In this document: piece by piece, positions 7,240-14,921 of the stretch
How positions within the stretch are numbered: position 1 is the stretch's first letter
How the letters are laid out: each line of letters starts with the position of its first letter
From: a virus
DNA: 22,839 nucleotides
Reading direction: 5' to 3' (one strand)
IMG/VR virus record: IMGVR_UViG_3300047546_001801
Coordinates: 1-22,839 of that record
Position numbers and translations under genes: made by a program
The notes under the pieces: generated by a model
Told to the model about the DNA's origin: nothing
The model's input: only the letters and a program-made list of their open reading frames with translations
Databases searched by the model: none

Positions 7240-8511
7240 TTACCGAACATCGCTTAGACTTTTGACGCCAAAATTCACATACACAGCCGAAAGGCCTGCC
7301 CATGCAGTCTGGGTATCTGCCGATGCCGCCCCATCACGAGAAACTTCTATATACGCAACACGACCGCCAAAAGTGGAACCGCCGAGAGCGACAGTCGTAC
7401 CTGATGTGTACGTCATGGTGAGCGACGTGCCATTTGGCGGCGTTGTGACAGTCGAAGTCGTGCCCCATGTGCCATCTATCGCCCCACCAGATGCCACAAC
7501 AAAGCCGCGAACACCCCAAGTTACACCTCCCGTATTCGTGGACGTTGTTGTGAACATTAGGGTCGCCGTGACCGTGCTGCCGTCCCAATTATTCGGTATC
7601 GCTACCTTCCAAGTCGCTTTGTTGAGCGAAGATGGGGAGAATTGAAGCACGCTCTCATTTTGGAAGTTGGTCGGCATTTCAAGCTGTGTCGGGCCTCCGG
7701 CACCGTTAGTCACGTTTGGCATGCCGCCGCCAGCGGATAATATGAGCGGTTTTTGTAGATTTATGCCGCCAGCCGTTATATTTGTACTCGACGATGTTAG
7801 ATTTATGCTGTCAAAATGCGATGTTGATGACGAATACACGCCACCAACGTACAAATATCGCCATCTATAGAATGGAGAAGTGGCGCTGCCAAGATCGTAG
7901 GTGAGATTTGCCGTCGGTATGACTGTCGCGTTGACCTGCGTCTGTGAGCCGAACATCCAGCTCCAAACACCATTCCGTATGATGCGTACAACGCCGTCTG
8001 ATGTCTGTGAAAAACCGGTATCTTCATCGCTAGAGAAGGAATACTGAACAGGCCAGTTACTCGCGCTTACGCCAGATTGAGCAACGAAACGAGTGGATGA
8101 AACGGTCGATGTGTTTGTGCCTAAGCTGCCCGCCACCTGTAGGGTGCGTGAGTTAGTGGAGGTCGAATAAGTGTAATTCGCGTCACCTCCAAGGTTTGAC
8201 GTCCCAGCCCAAAATGTTGCCTGATTAGCTACGCCTGTGCCAGTGATAGTCCCGCCTCCGCCTATCGTCGAAGATGCCGAAAGAATGAGCCGCCCGAACC
8301 TATCGACCGCTAAAGCCGAACCATACCCGTCTTGCAGCACCAGGTCCGTACCCGTGGCGTTATAGATGCCAGGCAGGTTGCCGTTTGAGGGGACTGCGGC
8401 CCCAAGTGCCGTCTCTTGTTTGAGGTACGCGACCCCGATGAGCACCGAGAGAGTGACGAAGGCGCACCCGGTCAGCGCACCTAGGGCAGCAAAGATCTTG
8501 TTTTTGTCCAT
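7240..8511 (-). CDS. Membrane-anchored fibre-like surface protein
   Basis: A 423-residue protein. Residues 6-30 form a signal anchor (MDKNKIFAALGALTG start). Residues 35-80 carry a module with NGNLPGIYNAT, DGYGSAL and DRFGRLILSASST that is shared with the small protein encoded just upstream. The rest is Ser/Thr/Gly-rich with repeated strand-turn pieces (TGTGVANQATFWAGTS), like the repetitive surface proteins of Patescibacteria. The C-terminal part from about residue 290 is a beta-sandwich-like region. The open frame extends to 8760, but ATG 8511 starts the anchor and follows the previous stop (TAATAACTATG). Role inferred as an exposed adhesin or fibre; no enzymatic motif seen. Confidence 0.75.
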   Translation of the reverse strand: MDKNKIFAALGALTGCAFVTLSVLIGVAYLKQETALGAAVPSNGNLPGIYNATGTDLVLQDGYGSALAVDRFGRLILSASSTIGGGGTITGTGVANQATFWAGTSNLGGDANYTYSTSTNSRTLQVAGSLGTNTSTVSSTRFVAQSGVSASNWPVQYSFSSDEDTGFSQTSDGVVRIIRNGVWSWMFGSQTQVNATVIPTANLTYDLGSATSPFYRWRYLYVGGVYSSSTSHFDSINLTSSSTNITAGGINLQKPLILSAGGGMPNVTNGAGGPTQLEMPTNFQNESVLQFSPSSLNKATWKVAIPNNWDGSTVTATLMFTTTSTNTGGVTWGVRGFVVASGGAIDGTWGTTSTVTTPPNGTSLTMTYTSGTTVALGGSTFGGRVAYIEVSRDGAASADTQTAWAGLSAVYVNFGVKSLSDVR

Positions 8512-8516
8512 AGTTA

Positions 8517-8735
8517 TTATTGGCTCGTTGAGCTGGCGATGACACGACCGTATCGATCCGTCAGAATGGCGGCCCCGTACCCGTCGCCAAGGGCAGTCGG
8601 CGTGGCGTTGTAGATGCCTGGGAAGCTCCCATTTGAGGCTGGCGTCGCTCCAAGTCTCGTGGCTGGCGAGGTCTGGGCGATTGCGGCGGTCATGAGGAGG
8701 ATGCCCACGATTGCGCCTGCGAAGAACTTGGTCAT
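8517..8735 (-). CDS. Short secreted paralogue of the downstream surface protein's N-terminus
   Basis: A 72-residue protein with a signal peptide (about residues 1-20, MTKFFAGAIVGILLMTAAIA) followed by NGSFPGIYNATPTALGDGYG and a DRYGRVIASSTS ending. The mature part aligns along its whole length with residues 35-80 of the protein encoded next (7240-8511): PGIYNAT, DGYG and DR-GR match. It therefore looks like a freestanding copy of that module, ending about where the larger protein goes into its fibre. It is separated from the next gene by five bases and preceded by a strong hairpin. Confidence 0.75.
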   Translation of the reverse strand: MTKFFAGAIVGILLMTAAIAQTSPATRLGATPASNGSFPGIYNATPTALGDGYGAAILTDRYGRVIASSTSQ

Positions 8736-8757
8736 AGGGTGGTCGATGTAGTCGGCC

Positions 8758-8780
8758 CATCCCCGGACGAGCCGGGGATG
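8758..8780 (-). promoter_or_regulatory. Strong intergenic hairpin
   Basis: Nine-base arms (8758-8766 and 8772-8780, CATCCCCGG and its exact complement) close a 5-base loop in the 58-base gap between the 8794-9477 and 8517-8735 genes. No T-run follows on either strand, so it is not a classic terminator. It may protect or process mRNA or limit translation of the downstream gene. Confidence 0.6.
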
Positions 8781-8793
8781 AAGGACGACACCG

Positions 8794-9477
8794 TTAGAGG
8801 TACGTCAAGCTGCAAGCTCCTGCGTTCGTGGTCGTGGCAGAGACGAAGTTGAAGTATTCGCCACTAGCCCATTCCGTGTACGCTGTAAGCTGCGGGGTCG
8901 AGGTGGTCGTGATGCGGTCCACACCAGACAGCCGGACGACTGCCGTATTGAGCGCCTTTCCAGTCGCCACAGTAGCGACGCCCGGATAGGTGCTCGTACC
9001 AGCCAACCAGATCACGGAGCCAAGGGACGAGGCCGTGCCACGGTCGCGCACCCCAGCGGAGGTCACGGTGCGAACCACGCCAGACCCGTTATAGAAGGAG
9101 CAGGCCGTGGTCGTGGCCGAACTGGACATCGTGGAGGTCAGCTTGGCGGCGACGTTGCCGGTGGCTACGCCCGTAACGTACAGGTTCGTGCTCGATACAG
9201 AGCGGTCAGAGCCGACGACGGCAACGCCTTTGACGGCGATGCCTGCGTCAAACGTCTCCTGGGTGTTGTGGACAAGCCCGCCTAGCTTCTCCTCCGGCTC
9301 AGGAGCCGGGAGAGAGGCGACGTTTGCGCCCGAGGGCAGCACCACTACCGGGGCAGGCGCAGGGGCCGGGGCCACGGTCGGGCGTGCGAGAAAGAGCGCG
9401 GACAACGCGAGGCCTACAGCCGCGACCCCGAGGGCCACGGCTGCGAGCATTCCGTTGTGTTTACATTGTTCGTTCAT
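8794..9477 (-). CDS. Membrane-anchored Ala/Thr/Ser-rich surface protein
   Basis: A 227-residue protein. Residues 11-31 are a strongly hydrophobic anchor, followed by an Ala-Pro linker (PTVAPAPAPAPVVVLP). The remainder is beta-type and Thr/Ser/Val-rich, with Cys residues near 126 and at the C-terminus (ACSLTYL) that could form a disulphide outside the cell. There is no enzymatic motif. It lies immediately downstream of the capsid gene, first of three exported proteins in a row. The composition resembles repetitive secreted proteins of Patescibacteria. A fibre, decoration or host-surface role is possible. The start ATG 9477 has CTCTATG and no Shine-Dalgarno site. Confidence 0.7.
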   Translation of the reverse strand: MNEQCKHNGMLAAVALGVAAVGLALSALFLARPTVAPAPAPAPVVVLPSGANVASLPAPEPEEKLGGLVHNTQETFDAGIAVKGVAVVGSDRSVSSTNLYVTGVATGNVAAKLTSTMSSSATTTACSFYNGSGVVRTVTSAGVRDRGTASSLGSVIWLAGTSTYPGVATVATGKALNTAVVRLSGVDRITTTSTPQLTAYTEWASGEYFNFVSATTTNAGACSLTYL

Positions 9478-9509
9478 AGAGTTTGAAAGCCTGTTAGCTT
9501 CGTTTGCTC

Positions 9510-10671
9510 TTAGGCGAACAAGGTCGTGTCGGAGGTGTCGATCTTGACGTTGACGATTTCGTTCTTGCCCTGGTTGAAGGTCTTGCAGCCGAACACGTCG
9601 AGCGAGCCGACATTCACACCGAACTTGCCGTTAGACAGCATTTCGTCCATCTGCACGGTCGGCTCCTTCTGGATGACCATGTCGATAGCATTCTTCATGC
9701 CCGCGAGGACATGCTGGGTCGGTTTGGTCCAGGTGTCAGTCGCATCAGAGCCGGAAACCGTCATAAAGGACACGCCCTTCTGGTAGACGGTCACATAGGT
9801 CGTGCCATCGACAGCGACCATGTTCTGCACGATGCGCTGGTTGGCGACGGACAGGTCATAGCCCTGCGACGCCACGCCAGCACCGCCCGCGTTGATGAAC
9901 GCCACGAGGTTGTCGAGGGTCACAGCGGTCGAGGTTTCAGACTTGACCTTGCCGGCCGCATCGAGCGTTCCCGTCTCGAAGGTGAAGGTCACGCCACCGA
10001 TAGTGATGGTGTCACCGTCCGAAGGCTGGTTGGCAGGCGTCCAGACAGCCGAAGCGGTCAGGTTGTTGGTCAGGTACAGGTCGAGGCCAGCGTACTTGCC
10101 GACATGCCCATACTCGCCGCTCTTATCGCCAAGCAAGCTCTCCTTGCCCGAGATGTAATTCCACAAGATCTCGTGGAACTGCGGGGAAATAGCCGCGAAG
10201 CGGCCCTCCACCGGGCAATTCTGCGAGTTGAGCTTGCGGTTGATTTTGGCCGGACGAACCGCCGAAGTCGGCAGCGTCGATGGTGTTGTTGGCATTGATG
10301 ACCTCATACAAGAACTCGGCATCCATGGCCTCGCCCTGACGCTTGCCCATTTCCTCGGCATTGACCTGCATCAAGTCGTACTTGTTCTGCAGCTTATCCA
10401 CCGTGTCGATGTATATAAGGATGGTCTTTTGCTTGTTGATCTCCAGCTTGTCCGAGGTAGCGGAGATGTCCTGCACGTTGGCGGCAGTACCCTTCGTGTA
10501 GTTTTCAACGACCAGGTTCGAGCGGTACGGGCGGTCAACGCTCAACCCGAAGGTCAAGGAAGGCTGCTCGGCGAACGAAGCCAAGGCGCGGAACACGTTG
10601 GTCTTGAACCGCTTGCGGCCCATGATTTTGCTCCACAAGAGGGGAGAGGCCGCTGAAAGTGAATTTGCCAT
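9510..10671 (-). CDS. Major capsid protein, reading frame broken
   Basis: The gene starts at ATG 10671 (MANSLSAASPLLWSKIMGRK). The first frame reads to about 10,250 and would stop at 10,123 after 182 residues. A second frame then continues to the stop at 9510. The switch is near 10,245-10,260, where DAADFGGS of frame one meets KINRKLNSQNCPVEGRFAA of frame two; a shift of +1 joins them into about 386 residues. The second half carries ISPQFHEILW and an inserted beta domain (about 10,050-9,850) with DGDTITIGGVTFTF, a piece often seen inserted in phage virion proteins. Position after the scaffold confirms the capsid call (HK97-type fold). The first-frame product alone would lack most of the fold. 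Mutation, small deletion or assembly error is more likely than programmed shifting. Confidence 0.8.
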
Positions 10672-10703
10672 AATTGGTTTTTGTTTTGAGCCTCACCAAG
10701 TCG

Positions 10704-11573
10704 CTATCCTTTCGGATTTTTTCGCAGCCACTCGGCGTACTTGTCGATTTCCTCCCCGGAGAGGGATGCAAGCTGGTCCTCGGTCATTTCCTTGTAGTCG
10801 ATGACGCGAGTGCCGTTCCTGCTACCTCCCGGCGTCTCCATGGTCTTGCGACCCGGAGCCTCGGGGTTATCGTGCTTGTACGCGATGGCGAGCGTGCGGA
10901 GCTTGGTGTTGATGTTCTCCTCGGAAAAGGCCAGCTCTTTTAGAGCCTCTTTCCGTGAAGCCAGCTCGGGGAACTCTTTGACGATGCTGTCGAACTCGCT
11001 GTCGAAGTGCTTATCCTCGGCAGCTTGACGTTGCTGGGCTTCGGCTTCGGCGCGAGCCGCCTTGATTGCTTCTAGGTCTGCTTTCAGCTCCGGCGGCAGG
11101 TCTTTTTGCTGCCTTGACGTGAGCTTGGATACACCTTCGAGCAAGTCATTGACGAAACCGGGGTCTAAGTCGTGCTTTTCAGCGAGGGACTTGCCTAGGT
11201 TCGCCAGATCATCGTTCGCTTCCCCTGCGGGCTTGTTAGAAGCGGCATCGAGTTTGGCACGCAGCTCGGCGGCTTCGCGCTCGGCCTTTTCGGCGCGAGT
11301 TTCGGCTTCCTGACGCTTGTGCCGCTCCTCGACATGCTTGCTAACGGGAACGTATTTTGAGGTGCGTTCTACTTTGTTTTTGTTTTCGTCCGGCTCCGGC
11401 TTGTCCTGGGCTTCGGCCTTCTCCTCCGGCTTAGCCTCGGGTTTGACCTCCTCCTTGGTTTCCACCGTCTCCGTCTTAGCCTCCGGCGCGGGTGCGCTTT
11501 CGGCCTCCATCTCTTTGATAATCTCCCGAACTTCGGGCGAAGCGTTATCAAGCGCTTGATTGTCTTGTGACAT
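10704..11573 (-). CDS. Capsid scaffolding protein
   Basis: A 289-residue, highly charged, mostly helical protein. Residues about 20-70 are Glu/Lys/Pro-rich, residues 75-110 form a coiled coil (ETRAEKAEREAAELRAKLD), and another helical stretch runs through 135-205. It lacks signal or membrane segments. Low complexity, coiled coil, length and position right before the major capsid gene are classic for a scaffolding protein, which shapes the procapsid and then leaves. ATG 11573 has ACTTATG; the preceding 209-base leader is strongly structured and carries an intrinsic terminator. Confidence 0.8.
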   Translation of the reverse strand: MSQDNQALDNASPEVREIIKEMEAESAPAPEAKTETVETKEEVKPEAKPEEKAEAQDKPEPDENKNKVERTSKYVPVSKHVEERHKRQEAETRAEKAEREAAELRAKLDAASNKPAGEANDDLANLGKSLAEKHDLDPGFVNDLLEGVSKLTSRQQKDLPPELKADLEAIKAARAEAEAQQRQAAEDKHFDSEFDSIVKEFPELASRKEALKELAFSEENINTKLRTLAIAYKHDNPEAPGRKTMETPGGSRNGTRVIDYKEMTEDQLASLSGEEIDKYAEWLRKNPKG

Positions 11574-11656
11574 AAGTGTTTTTTGTCCCGGCGCTTAGCC
11601 GGTGGTCCTGTCGAAGTCGGACCAGGCTTAGAAAGGCTAAAAAGCCTTGATTTACG

Positions 11657-11679
11657 AAAAAACCCCCGCGATGCGGAGG
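11657..11679 (-). terminator. Intrinsic terminator before scaffold gene
   Basis: On the minus strand, CCTCCGC and GCGGGGG (one G-U pair) enclose loop ATC, followed by six T residues (11,662-11,657). It would end transcripts from the upstream packaging genes or act as an attenuator. A CGGAGG at 11,748-11,743 upstream could pair with the CCTCCG in its 5' arm and open it. Confidence 0.7.
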
Positions 11680-11697
11680 CTCTTTCAGGCGACGAAA

Positions 11698-11762
11698 CGA
11701 TAGAGACTTGCGAGTAACTATCGCTCCGAGGCCTATATAGAACCTCCGAACGTCGCAAGTCT
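11698..11762 (-). promoter_or_regulatory. Overlapping alternative stems upstream of the terminator
   Basis: Stem A is a 10-bp exact pair (11,762-11,753 with 11,713-11,704; AGACTTGCGA and complement). Stem B is a 6-bp exact pair (11,723-11,718 CGATAG with 11,703-11,698). Their arms interleave in the order A-B-A'-B', so they form either alternative structures or a pseudoknot. With no bases between A' and B', mutual exclusion is more plausible than a pseudoknot. Confidence 0.5.
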
Positions 11763-11782
11763 TTTATTGTTTGTCTAAGTGA

Positions 11783-12037
11783 CTAGGCTCGATTCCAACC
11801 CGTCAGGAGCGCGCGGCCCTCGGCCTCTGTCTTTGGCCGGCCAACCGCCTGCTTATTGTCGTTGAACACCACGAACTCGTCGCCAGCCTTGAAAAGCGAG
11901 AACTTCCCGCGTTTCTCCACCAGCTCGGCCTCGGGAACCTTCTTAGCCTCAACCGGGGCGACTTCCACCTCGGTATCCACCTCTTTGACTTCCGTCTGAT
12001 CCGCTTGGACCTCGGCGTTCTTCTTCGGTCTACCCAT
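11783..12037 (-). CDS. Small hypothetical protein with basic N-terminus
   Basis: An 84-residue protein beginning MGRPKKNAEV, with a Val/Glu-rich middle and a C-terminal portion (KFSLFKAGDEFVVFNDN) that looks like a small beta domain. The N-terminal GRPKK resembles an AT-hook core, and GRP recurs near the C-terminus (VGRPKTEAEGRAL), but this is weak. The open frame extends upstream to 12,076; ATG 12037 (ATTTATGGG) is favoured and overlaps the upstream stop by eight bases. It is the last packaging-side gene before the terminator. Function unknown. Confidence 0.6.
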   Translation of the reverse strand: MGRPKKNAEVQADQTEVKEVDTEVEVAPVEAKKVPEAELVEKRGKFSLFKAGDEFVVFNDNKQAVGRPKTEAEGRALLTGWNRA

Positions 12038-12416
12038 AAATGCGTTTGATTGCTTTATTGATGTTAAAAAGCGCACCGTCTACCCATTGAAAGAAGTTGT
12101 TGACGTGCGGGTTGGTGAGCGGTGTCTGCATGTGGAACATGATAGCGGCGATGAACTTGTCGATGGCCCCGTTCTTGTCGAACTTGGACACTTTCAGCAC
12201 CTCGCGGACCACGTTGCAGTCCTTCCCATCCTCGGATTTTATGATACCACCCGTTTGTTGACCCCTATGGGCCATGAACAGGGTATTATCCCTCGGGTCA
12301 GCGACGATTATGAGCAGTCGCTTGTTGGCGTTGGCGAACGCGGCGATGTTCGTCATGGAGCGCCTGATGCGCCAGTCCGTGTACTTTTTGACGATATTTT
12401 CTATGTATTCTTGCAT
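12030..12416 (-). CDS. Hypothetical helical protein of the head region
   Basis: A 128-residue protein with a helical, positively charged N-terminus (MQEYIENIVKKYTDWRIRRS), a central strand-rich part (LLIIVADPRDNTLFMAHRG) and a C-terminal helical part. No recognised family. It begins two bases after the previous stop (TAAATATG), and its stop overlaps the next gene by eight bases, so it belongs to the same transcription unit as portal and scaffold. It may be a head-morphogenesis accessory protein by position only. Confidence 0.6.
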   Translation of the reverse strand: MQEYIENIVKKYTDWRIRRSMTNIAAFANANKRLLIIVADPRDNTLFMAHRGQQTGGIIKSEDGKDCNVVREVLKVSKFDKNGAIDKFIAAIMFHMQTPLTNPHVNNFFQWVDGALFNINKAIKRIYG

Positions 12417-12418
12417 AT

Positions 12419-12763
12419 TTACTCAATCAGGCTGTCGATGGCACGGTCTATCTCCTCGCACCGTTTGCCGGGGTCGAAGGTGGACATGAAATCGCGGTAC
12501 AGCTCCTTCCTGTCCAGCAGGTTTTCACGGTCCAGGTCGGACAGCTTTCGCTCGGTCAGTAGGCGGGTGTCCATTTCCTTGACGCGACTCTCGCACTTCC
12601 CGACGAATTTCTTGATGATGTCGCTCTCGGCAATAGCCTCGACCGCCTGGACCTCGCGCACGGCCTCTAGGAAGCCGTCGAGCATAGCGTTCACGCGGCT
12701 GTCATACTCGGACCGATTGAACGAATTAATCTTGGCGATGAGGGTGGATGCCGTGATCTGCAT
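12419..12763 (-). CDS. Hypothetical all-helical protein
   Basis: A 114-residue protein made almost entirely of charged amphipathic helix with a probable coiled coil in the middle (CESRVKEMDTRLLTERKLSD). No known motif. It follows the 12765-12995 gene by one base (TAGTATG). It lies between portal and scaffold, a place often holding head-accessory genes. Function unknown. Confidence 0.6.
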   Translation of the reverse strand: MQITASTLIAKINSFNRSEYDSRVNAMLDGFLEAVREVQAVEAIAESDIIKKFVGKCESRVKEMDTRLLTERKLSDLDRENLLDRKELYRDFMSTFDPGKRCEEIDRAIDSLIE

Positions 12764-12764
12764 A

Positions 12765-12995
12765 CTAGACCAGGATGCGGCCAGCCTGCATTAGCTCCGT
12801 GATTTTATCGTCGAAACGCGCATGGACCGACGTTTTCCGGCGCTCGTCCCGCATGATGTCGCGGTACATGCGCGGCCTAGGGCCGGGCGCGATGGGCAAG
12901 TCGTCCTCGTCTACCACGGGAGCGCGGCGGCGACGCATCCACTCCCTTGCATACTCCCGGCGCTTGATACGTTGGGCTTCGTTCAGTATTCGCAT
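12765..12995 (-). CDS. Small Arg-rich hypothetical protein
   Basis: A 76-residue protein with a very basic N-terminal helix (RIKRREYAREWMRRRR) followed by an acidic, Pro-rich linker and another basic stretch. The basic helix could bind nucleic acid, but no family is recognised. It starts three bases after the portal stop (TAGACTATG), directly downstream of portal in the operon. Confidence 0.6.
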   Translation of the reverse strand: MRILNEAQRIKRREYAREWMRRRRAPVVDEDDLPIAPGPRPRMYRDIMRDERRKTSVHARFDDKITELMQAGRILV

Positions 12996-12998
12996 AGT

Positions 12999-14921
12999 CT
13001 AGGCAAGGGCCATGGCCGGATTGAGCGGTGGCTTGGGGGCAGGGGAGACGGGCATCGGCACGGCCTCCTCCGGGGGTAGACCGGTCTGGGAGCGGCGGCG
13101 CATAGCCTCGCGCACCATGTTCTCCTCCACGATGGCGTCATGGGCTTCGGAATAGGTCATGAGCGCCATGTACAGGTCGAGGTTATCGTCGGTATTGTCC
13201 AAGGCGAAGTCCACAATCTTTTGCTGGAAGGCCGTATTCGCCCCTCTAAAGAGCTTCGGCGTCTTTCCGGCCACAATGTCGTTGATGGCCTCGGACGCGC
13301 GCGCCATGACGGTTTTATTACCAGTCGTCTCGGTGTCCATGGCCACCCGCACCTCCTCATCGGTGAAGTCCCCGGCGAGCAAGGTCTGTTCAGCGCGCCA
13401 CTTGGGGTTGACCACGGCGAGAAGCGCCGGGTCGGCGTTGAGAGCCGCGAGCGCGTTCGAGCGCGACTGCTTCTTGACGAGGGCGACTTCCAGCTCTGCC
13501 GAGCCGCTTTCCACGAGGATATCGACGTTCGGGTCGATGTCCCGGCCTCGCAGGTAGTCCCATTCGACTCCATTCTCCCCGATGAGACGGACGGCCATTT
13601 GCTCGTTCAGATGTTCCTTGCAGGCCCACACAAAGGCACGAGCGATGGCGCGCCAGCATTTCGTATAGCTCTTGTTGACCAGGCCAAGGCGGTCAGCGAT
13701 TTGCTGCAAGTTGCCTTGGTAGATGCCGACCTTCTGCTCCTCTGCTGCCCCTTGGGAGCCAGCCGTGATGCCCGACTTCGTGCCGAGCATGTTATCCATG
13801 TACTCGACGAGGTTGATGGTCCCTTGCAGCTCCGGCGTCTCGAACTGGTAGATGCCGCTAGCGATCTGGCGCGTCTTGGTCGCCCCGGCGGCCGTAGGCA
13901 CGAGCCCATCAGGCCGGAACTCGAGAAGTGCCGCGTTCGGGAACATCTCGGGGTCATAGGCACGCTGCCCCATGTTCCGGCGATTGCGGTTGGTCAGCTC
14001 CTGATTGAACAGGACGGCGATGCTCTCCGCGACCGGGAGGATGTCGTCGCACGGCCCCTTGGACCAGAAGTTGAACTCGTCCTCGTGGGTTGCCCAAGAC
14101 TTCCAGGCCCACATGCCGCTCTCGAAAACCTTGTCCCACTCCTCCAAGCGGATGATGAGCTTGGTTTCGTAATTCCATAGGGCATACATGCGCTTGCCCT
14201 TATAGGTCGTGCCGCTCTCGATAAACTGCGTCATGCCTTCCCCTTGGAAGTTGAACATCGTGCCGGTCAGGCCCAGGGCATTGAGGCGGTTGGCCTTGTT
14301 GCGGTACTTGTCGTCGTTGTCCTTGATGGTGTCCTCCGACTGGCCGTTGATGAGGGTATCGACCGCTTTCGCGTCATACATCCCGTCATTCGCCCCGTCG
14401 ATGAGCTGTTGGCGTGAGAGCCAAATGCCAGCCTCGCCAAGATAACGGGCGTTCTCGACGCCCCCGCGCGTCATCGGGTCGATGTAGAAATCGTAGTGGT
14501 CAACCGGGCGCAGGTTGAACTTGAACTTTGGCTTGCTTTCGCCAAAAACCCGCCAGATGCCACGCCCGGACATGATGGCGAGCTTCTTGACGTTCAGATC
14601 CTTAGACGCGAAGTCGTTGTCGTCCTTGTTGCTCTCCGCATCCCAGAAGGCTTGGGTCTTTTTCGTGTTGCGGTACAGGCTCTCGTGGGCCTCCTTGAAC
14701 CGCACGATGGTCTTTTCGTCCACCTTAGAGTGCATCGTGTCCACGAACCCGGACATGATGGGGAGCGGGACGTTGAACTGGCCTTTTACCGTCTTTTTGA
14801 CCCTGCCGAAGTACAGGTCTTCGATGCGCTGCCAGTTGGCAACGCGGCCCTGCTTATATTCGAGGCCGTTTTCGTATTCTTGTGATAGCTGTAGAGCTAT
14901 CTTTTCTCTGTCGTTGGGCAT
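12999..14921 (-). CDS. Portal protein
   Basis: A 640-residue protein without signal peptide. The start resembles phage portals: a helical N-terminus, the RIEDLYFGRVKKTVKGQFNV segment, and a beta-rich middle with RPVDHYDFYIDPMTRGG. A long region (about residues 330-440) containing GTKSGITAGSQGAAEEQKVG matches the crown/stem part of P22-type or related portals, and the C-terminus is Pro-rich. The portal forms the dodecameric vertex for DNA packaging and is coded after terminase, as here. It lies 25 bases inside the end of the preceding small gene. A large antisense open frame across it is a shadow. Confidence 0.8.
   Translation of the reverse strand: MPNDREKIALQLSQEYENGLEYKQGRVANWQRIEDLYFGRVKKTVKGQFNVPLPIMSGFVDTMHSKVDEKTIVRFKEAHESLYRNTKKTQAFWDAESNKDDNDFASKDLNVKKLAIMSGRGIWRVFGESKPKFKFNLRPVDHYDFYIDPMTRGGVENARYLGEAGIWLSRQQLIDGANDGMYDAKAVDTLINGQSEDTIKDNDDKYRNKANRLNALGLTGTMFNFQGEGMTQFIESGTTYKGKRMYALWNYETKLIIRLEEWDKVFESGMWAWKSWATHEDEFNFWSKGPCDDILPVAESIAVLFNQELTNRNRRNMGQRAYDPEMFPNAALLEFRPDGLVPTAAGATKTRQIASGIYQFETPELQGTINLVEYMDNMLGTKSGITAGSQGAAEEQKVGIYQGNLQQIADRLGLVNKSYTKCWRAIARAFVWACKEHLNEQMAVRLIGENGVEWDYLRGRDIDPNVDILVESGSAELEVALVKKQSRSNALAALNADPALLAVVNPKWRAEQTLLAGDFTDEEVRVAMDTETTGNKTVMARASEAINDIVAGKTPKLFRGANTAFQQKIVDFALDNTDDNLDLYMALMTYSEAHDAIVEENMVREAMRRRSQTGLPPEEAVPMPVSPAPKPPLNPAMALA

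Larger units (their letters stand above)
11574..11782 (-). promoter_or_regulatory. Structured leader between small gene and scaffold-capsid operon
   Basis: This 209-base gap contains no gene. Read on the minus strand it holds two mutually exclusive stems (11,698-11,762), an intrinsic terminator (11,657-11,679), and three compact hairpins in a row: 11,633-11,648 (6 bp, AAAA loop on the plus strand), 11,603-11,624 (6 bp) and 11,588-11,602 (5 bp). The arrangement resembles a transcription attenuator controlling the capsid genes. This is an inference from base pairing. Confidence 0.5.

Noticed and set aside
9504-10298. 264-residue open frame on the plus strand over the capsid gene
   Set aside because: It is antisense to the capsid frames and has a His/Val/Asp-biased composition typical of a shadow.
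11698-11762. H-type pseudoknot
   Set aside because: No bases separate the two 3' arms while the first stem is 10 bp, which is sterically poor; alternative stems are preferred.
13140-14180. 346-residue open frame on the plus strand across the portal gene
   Set aside because: It is antisense to a clear portal gene and has no recognisable domains; a GC-rich shadow frame.
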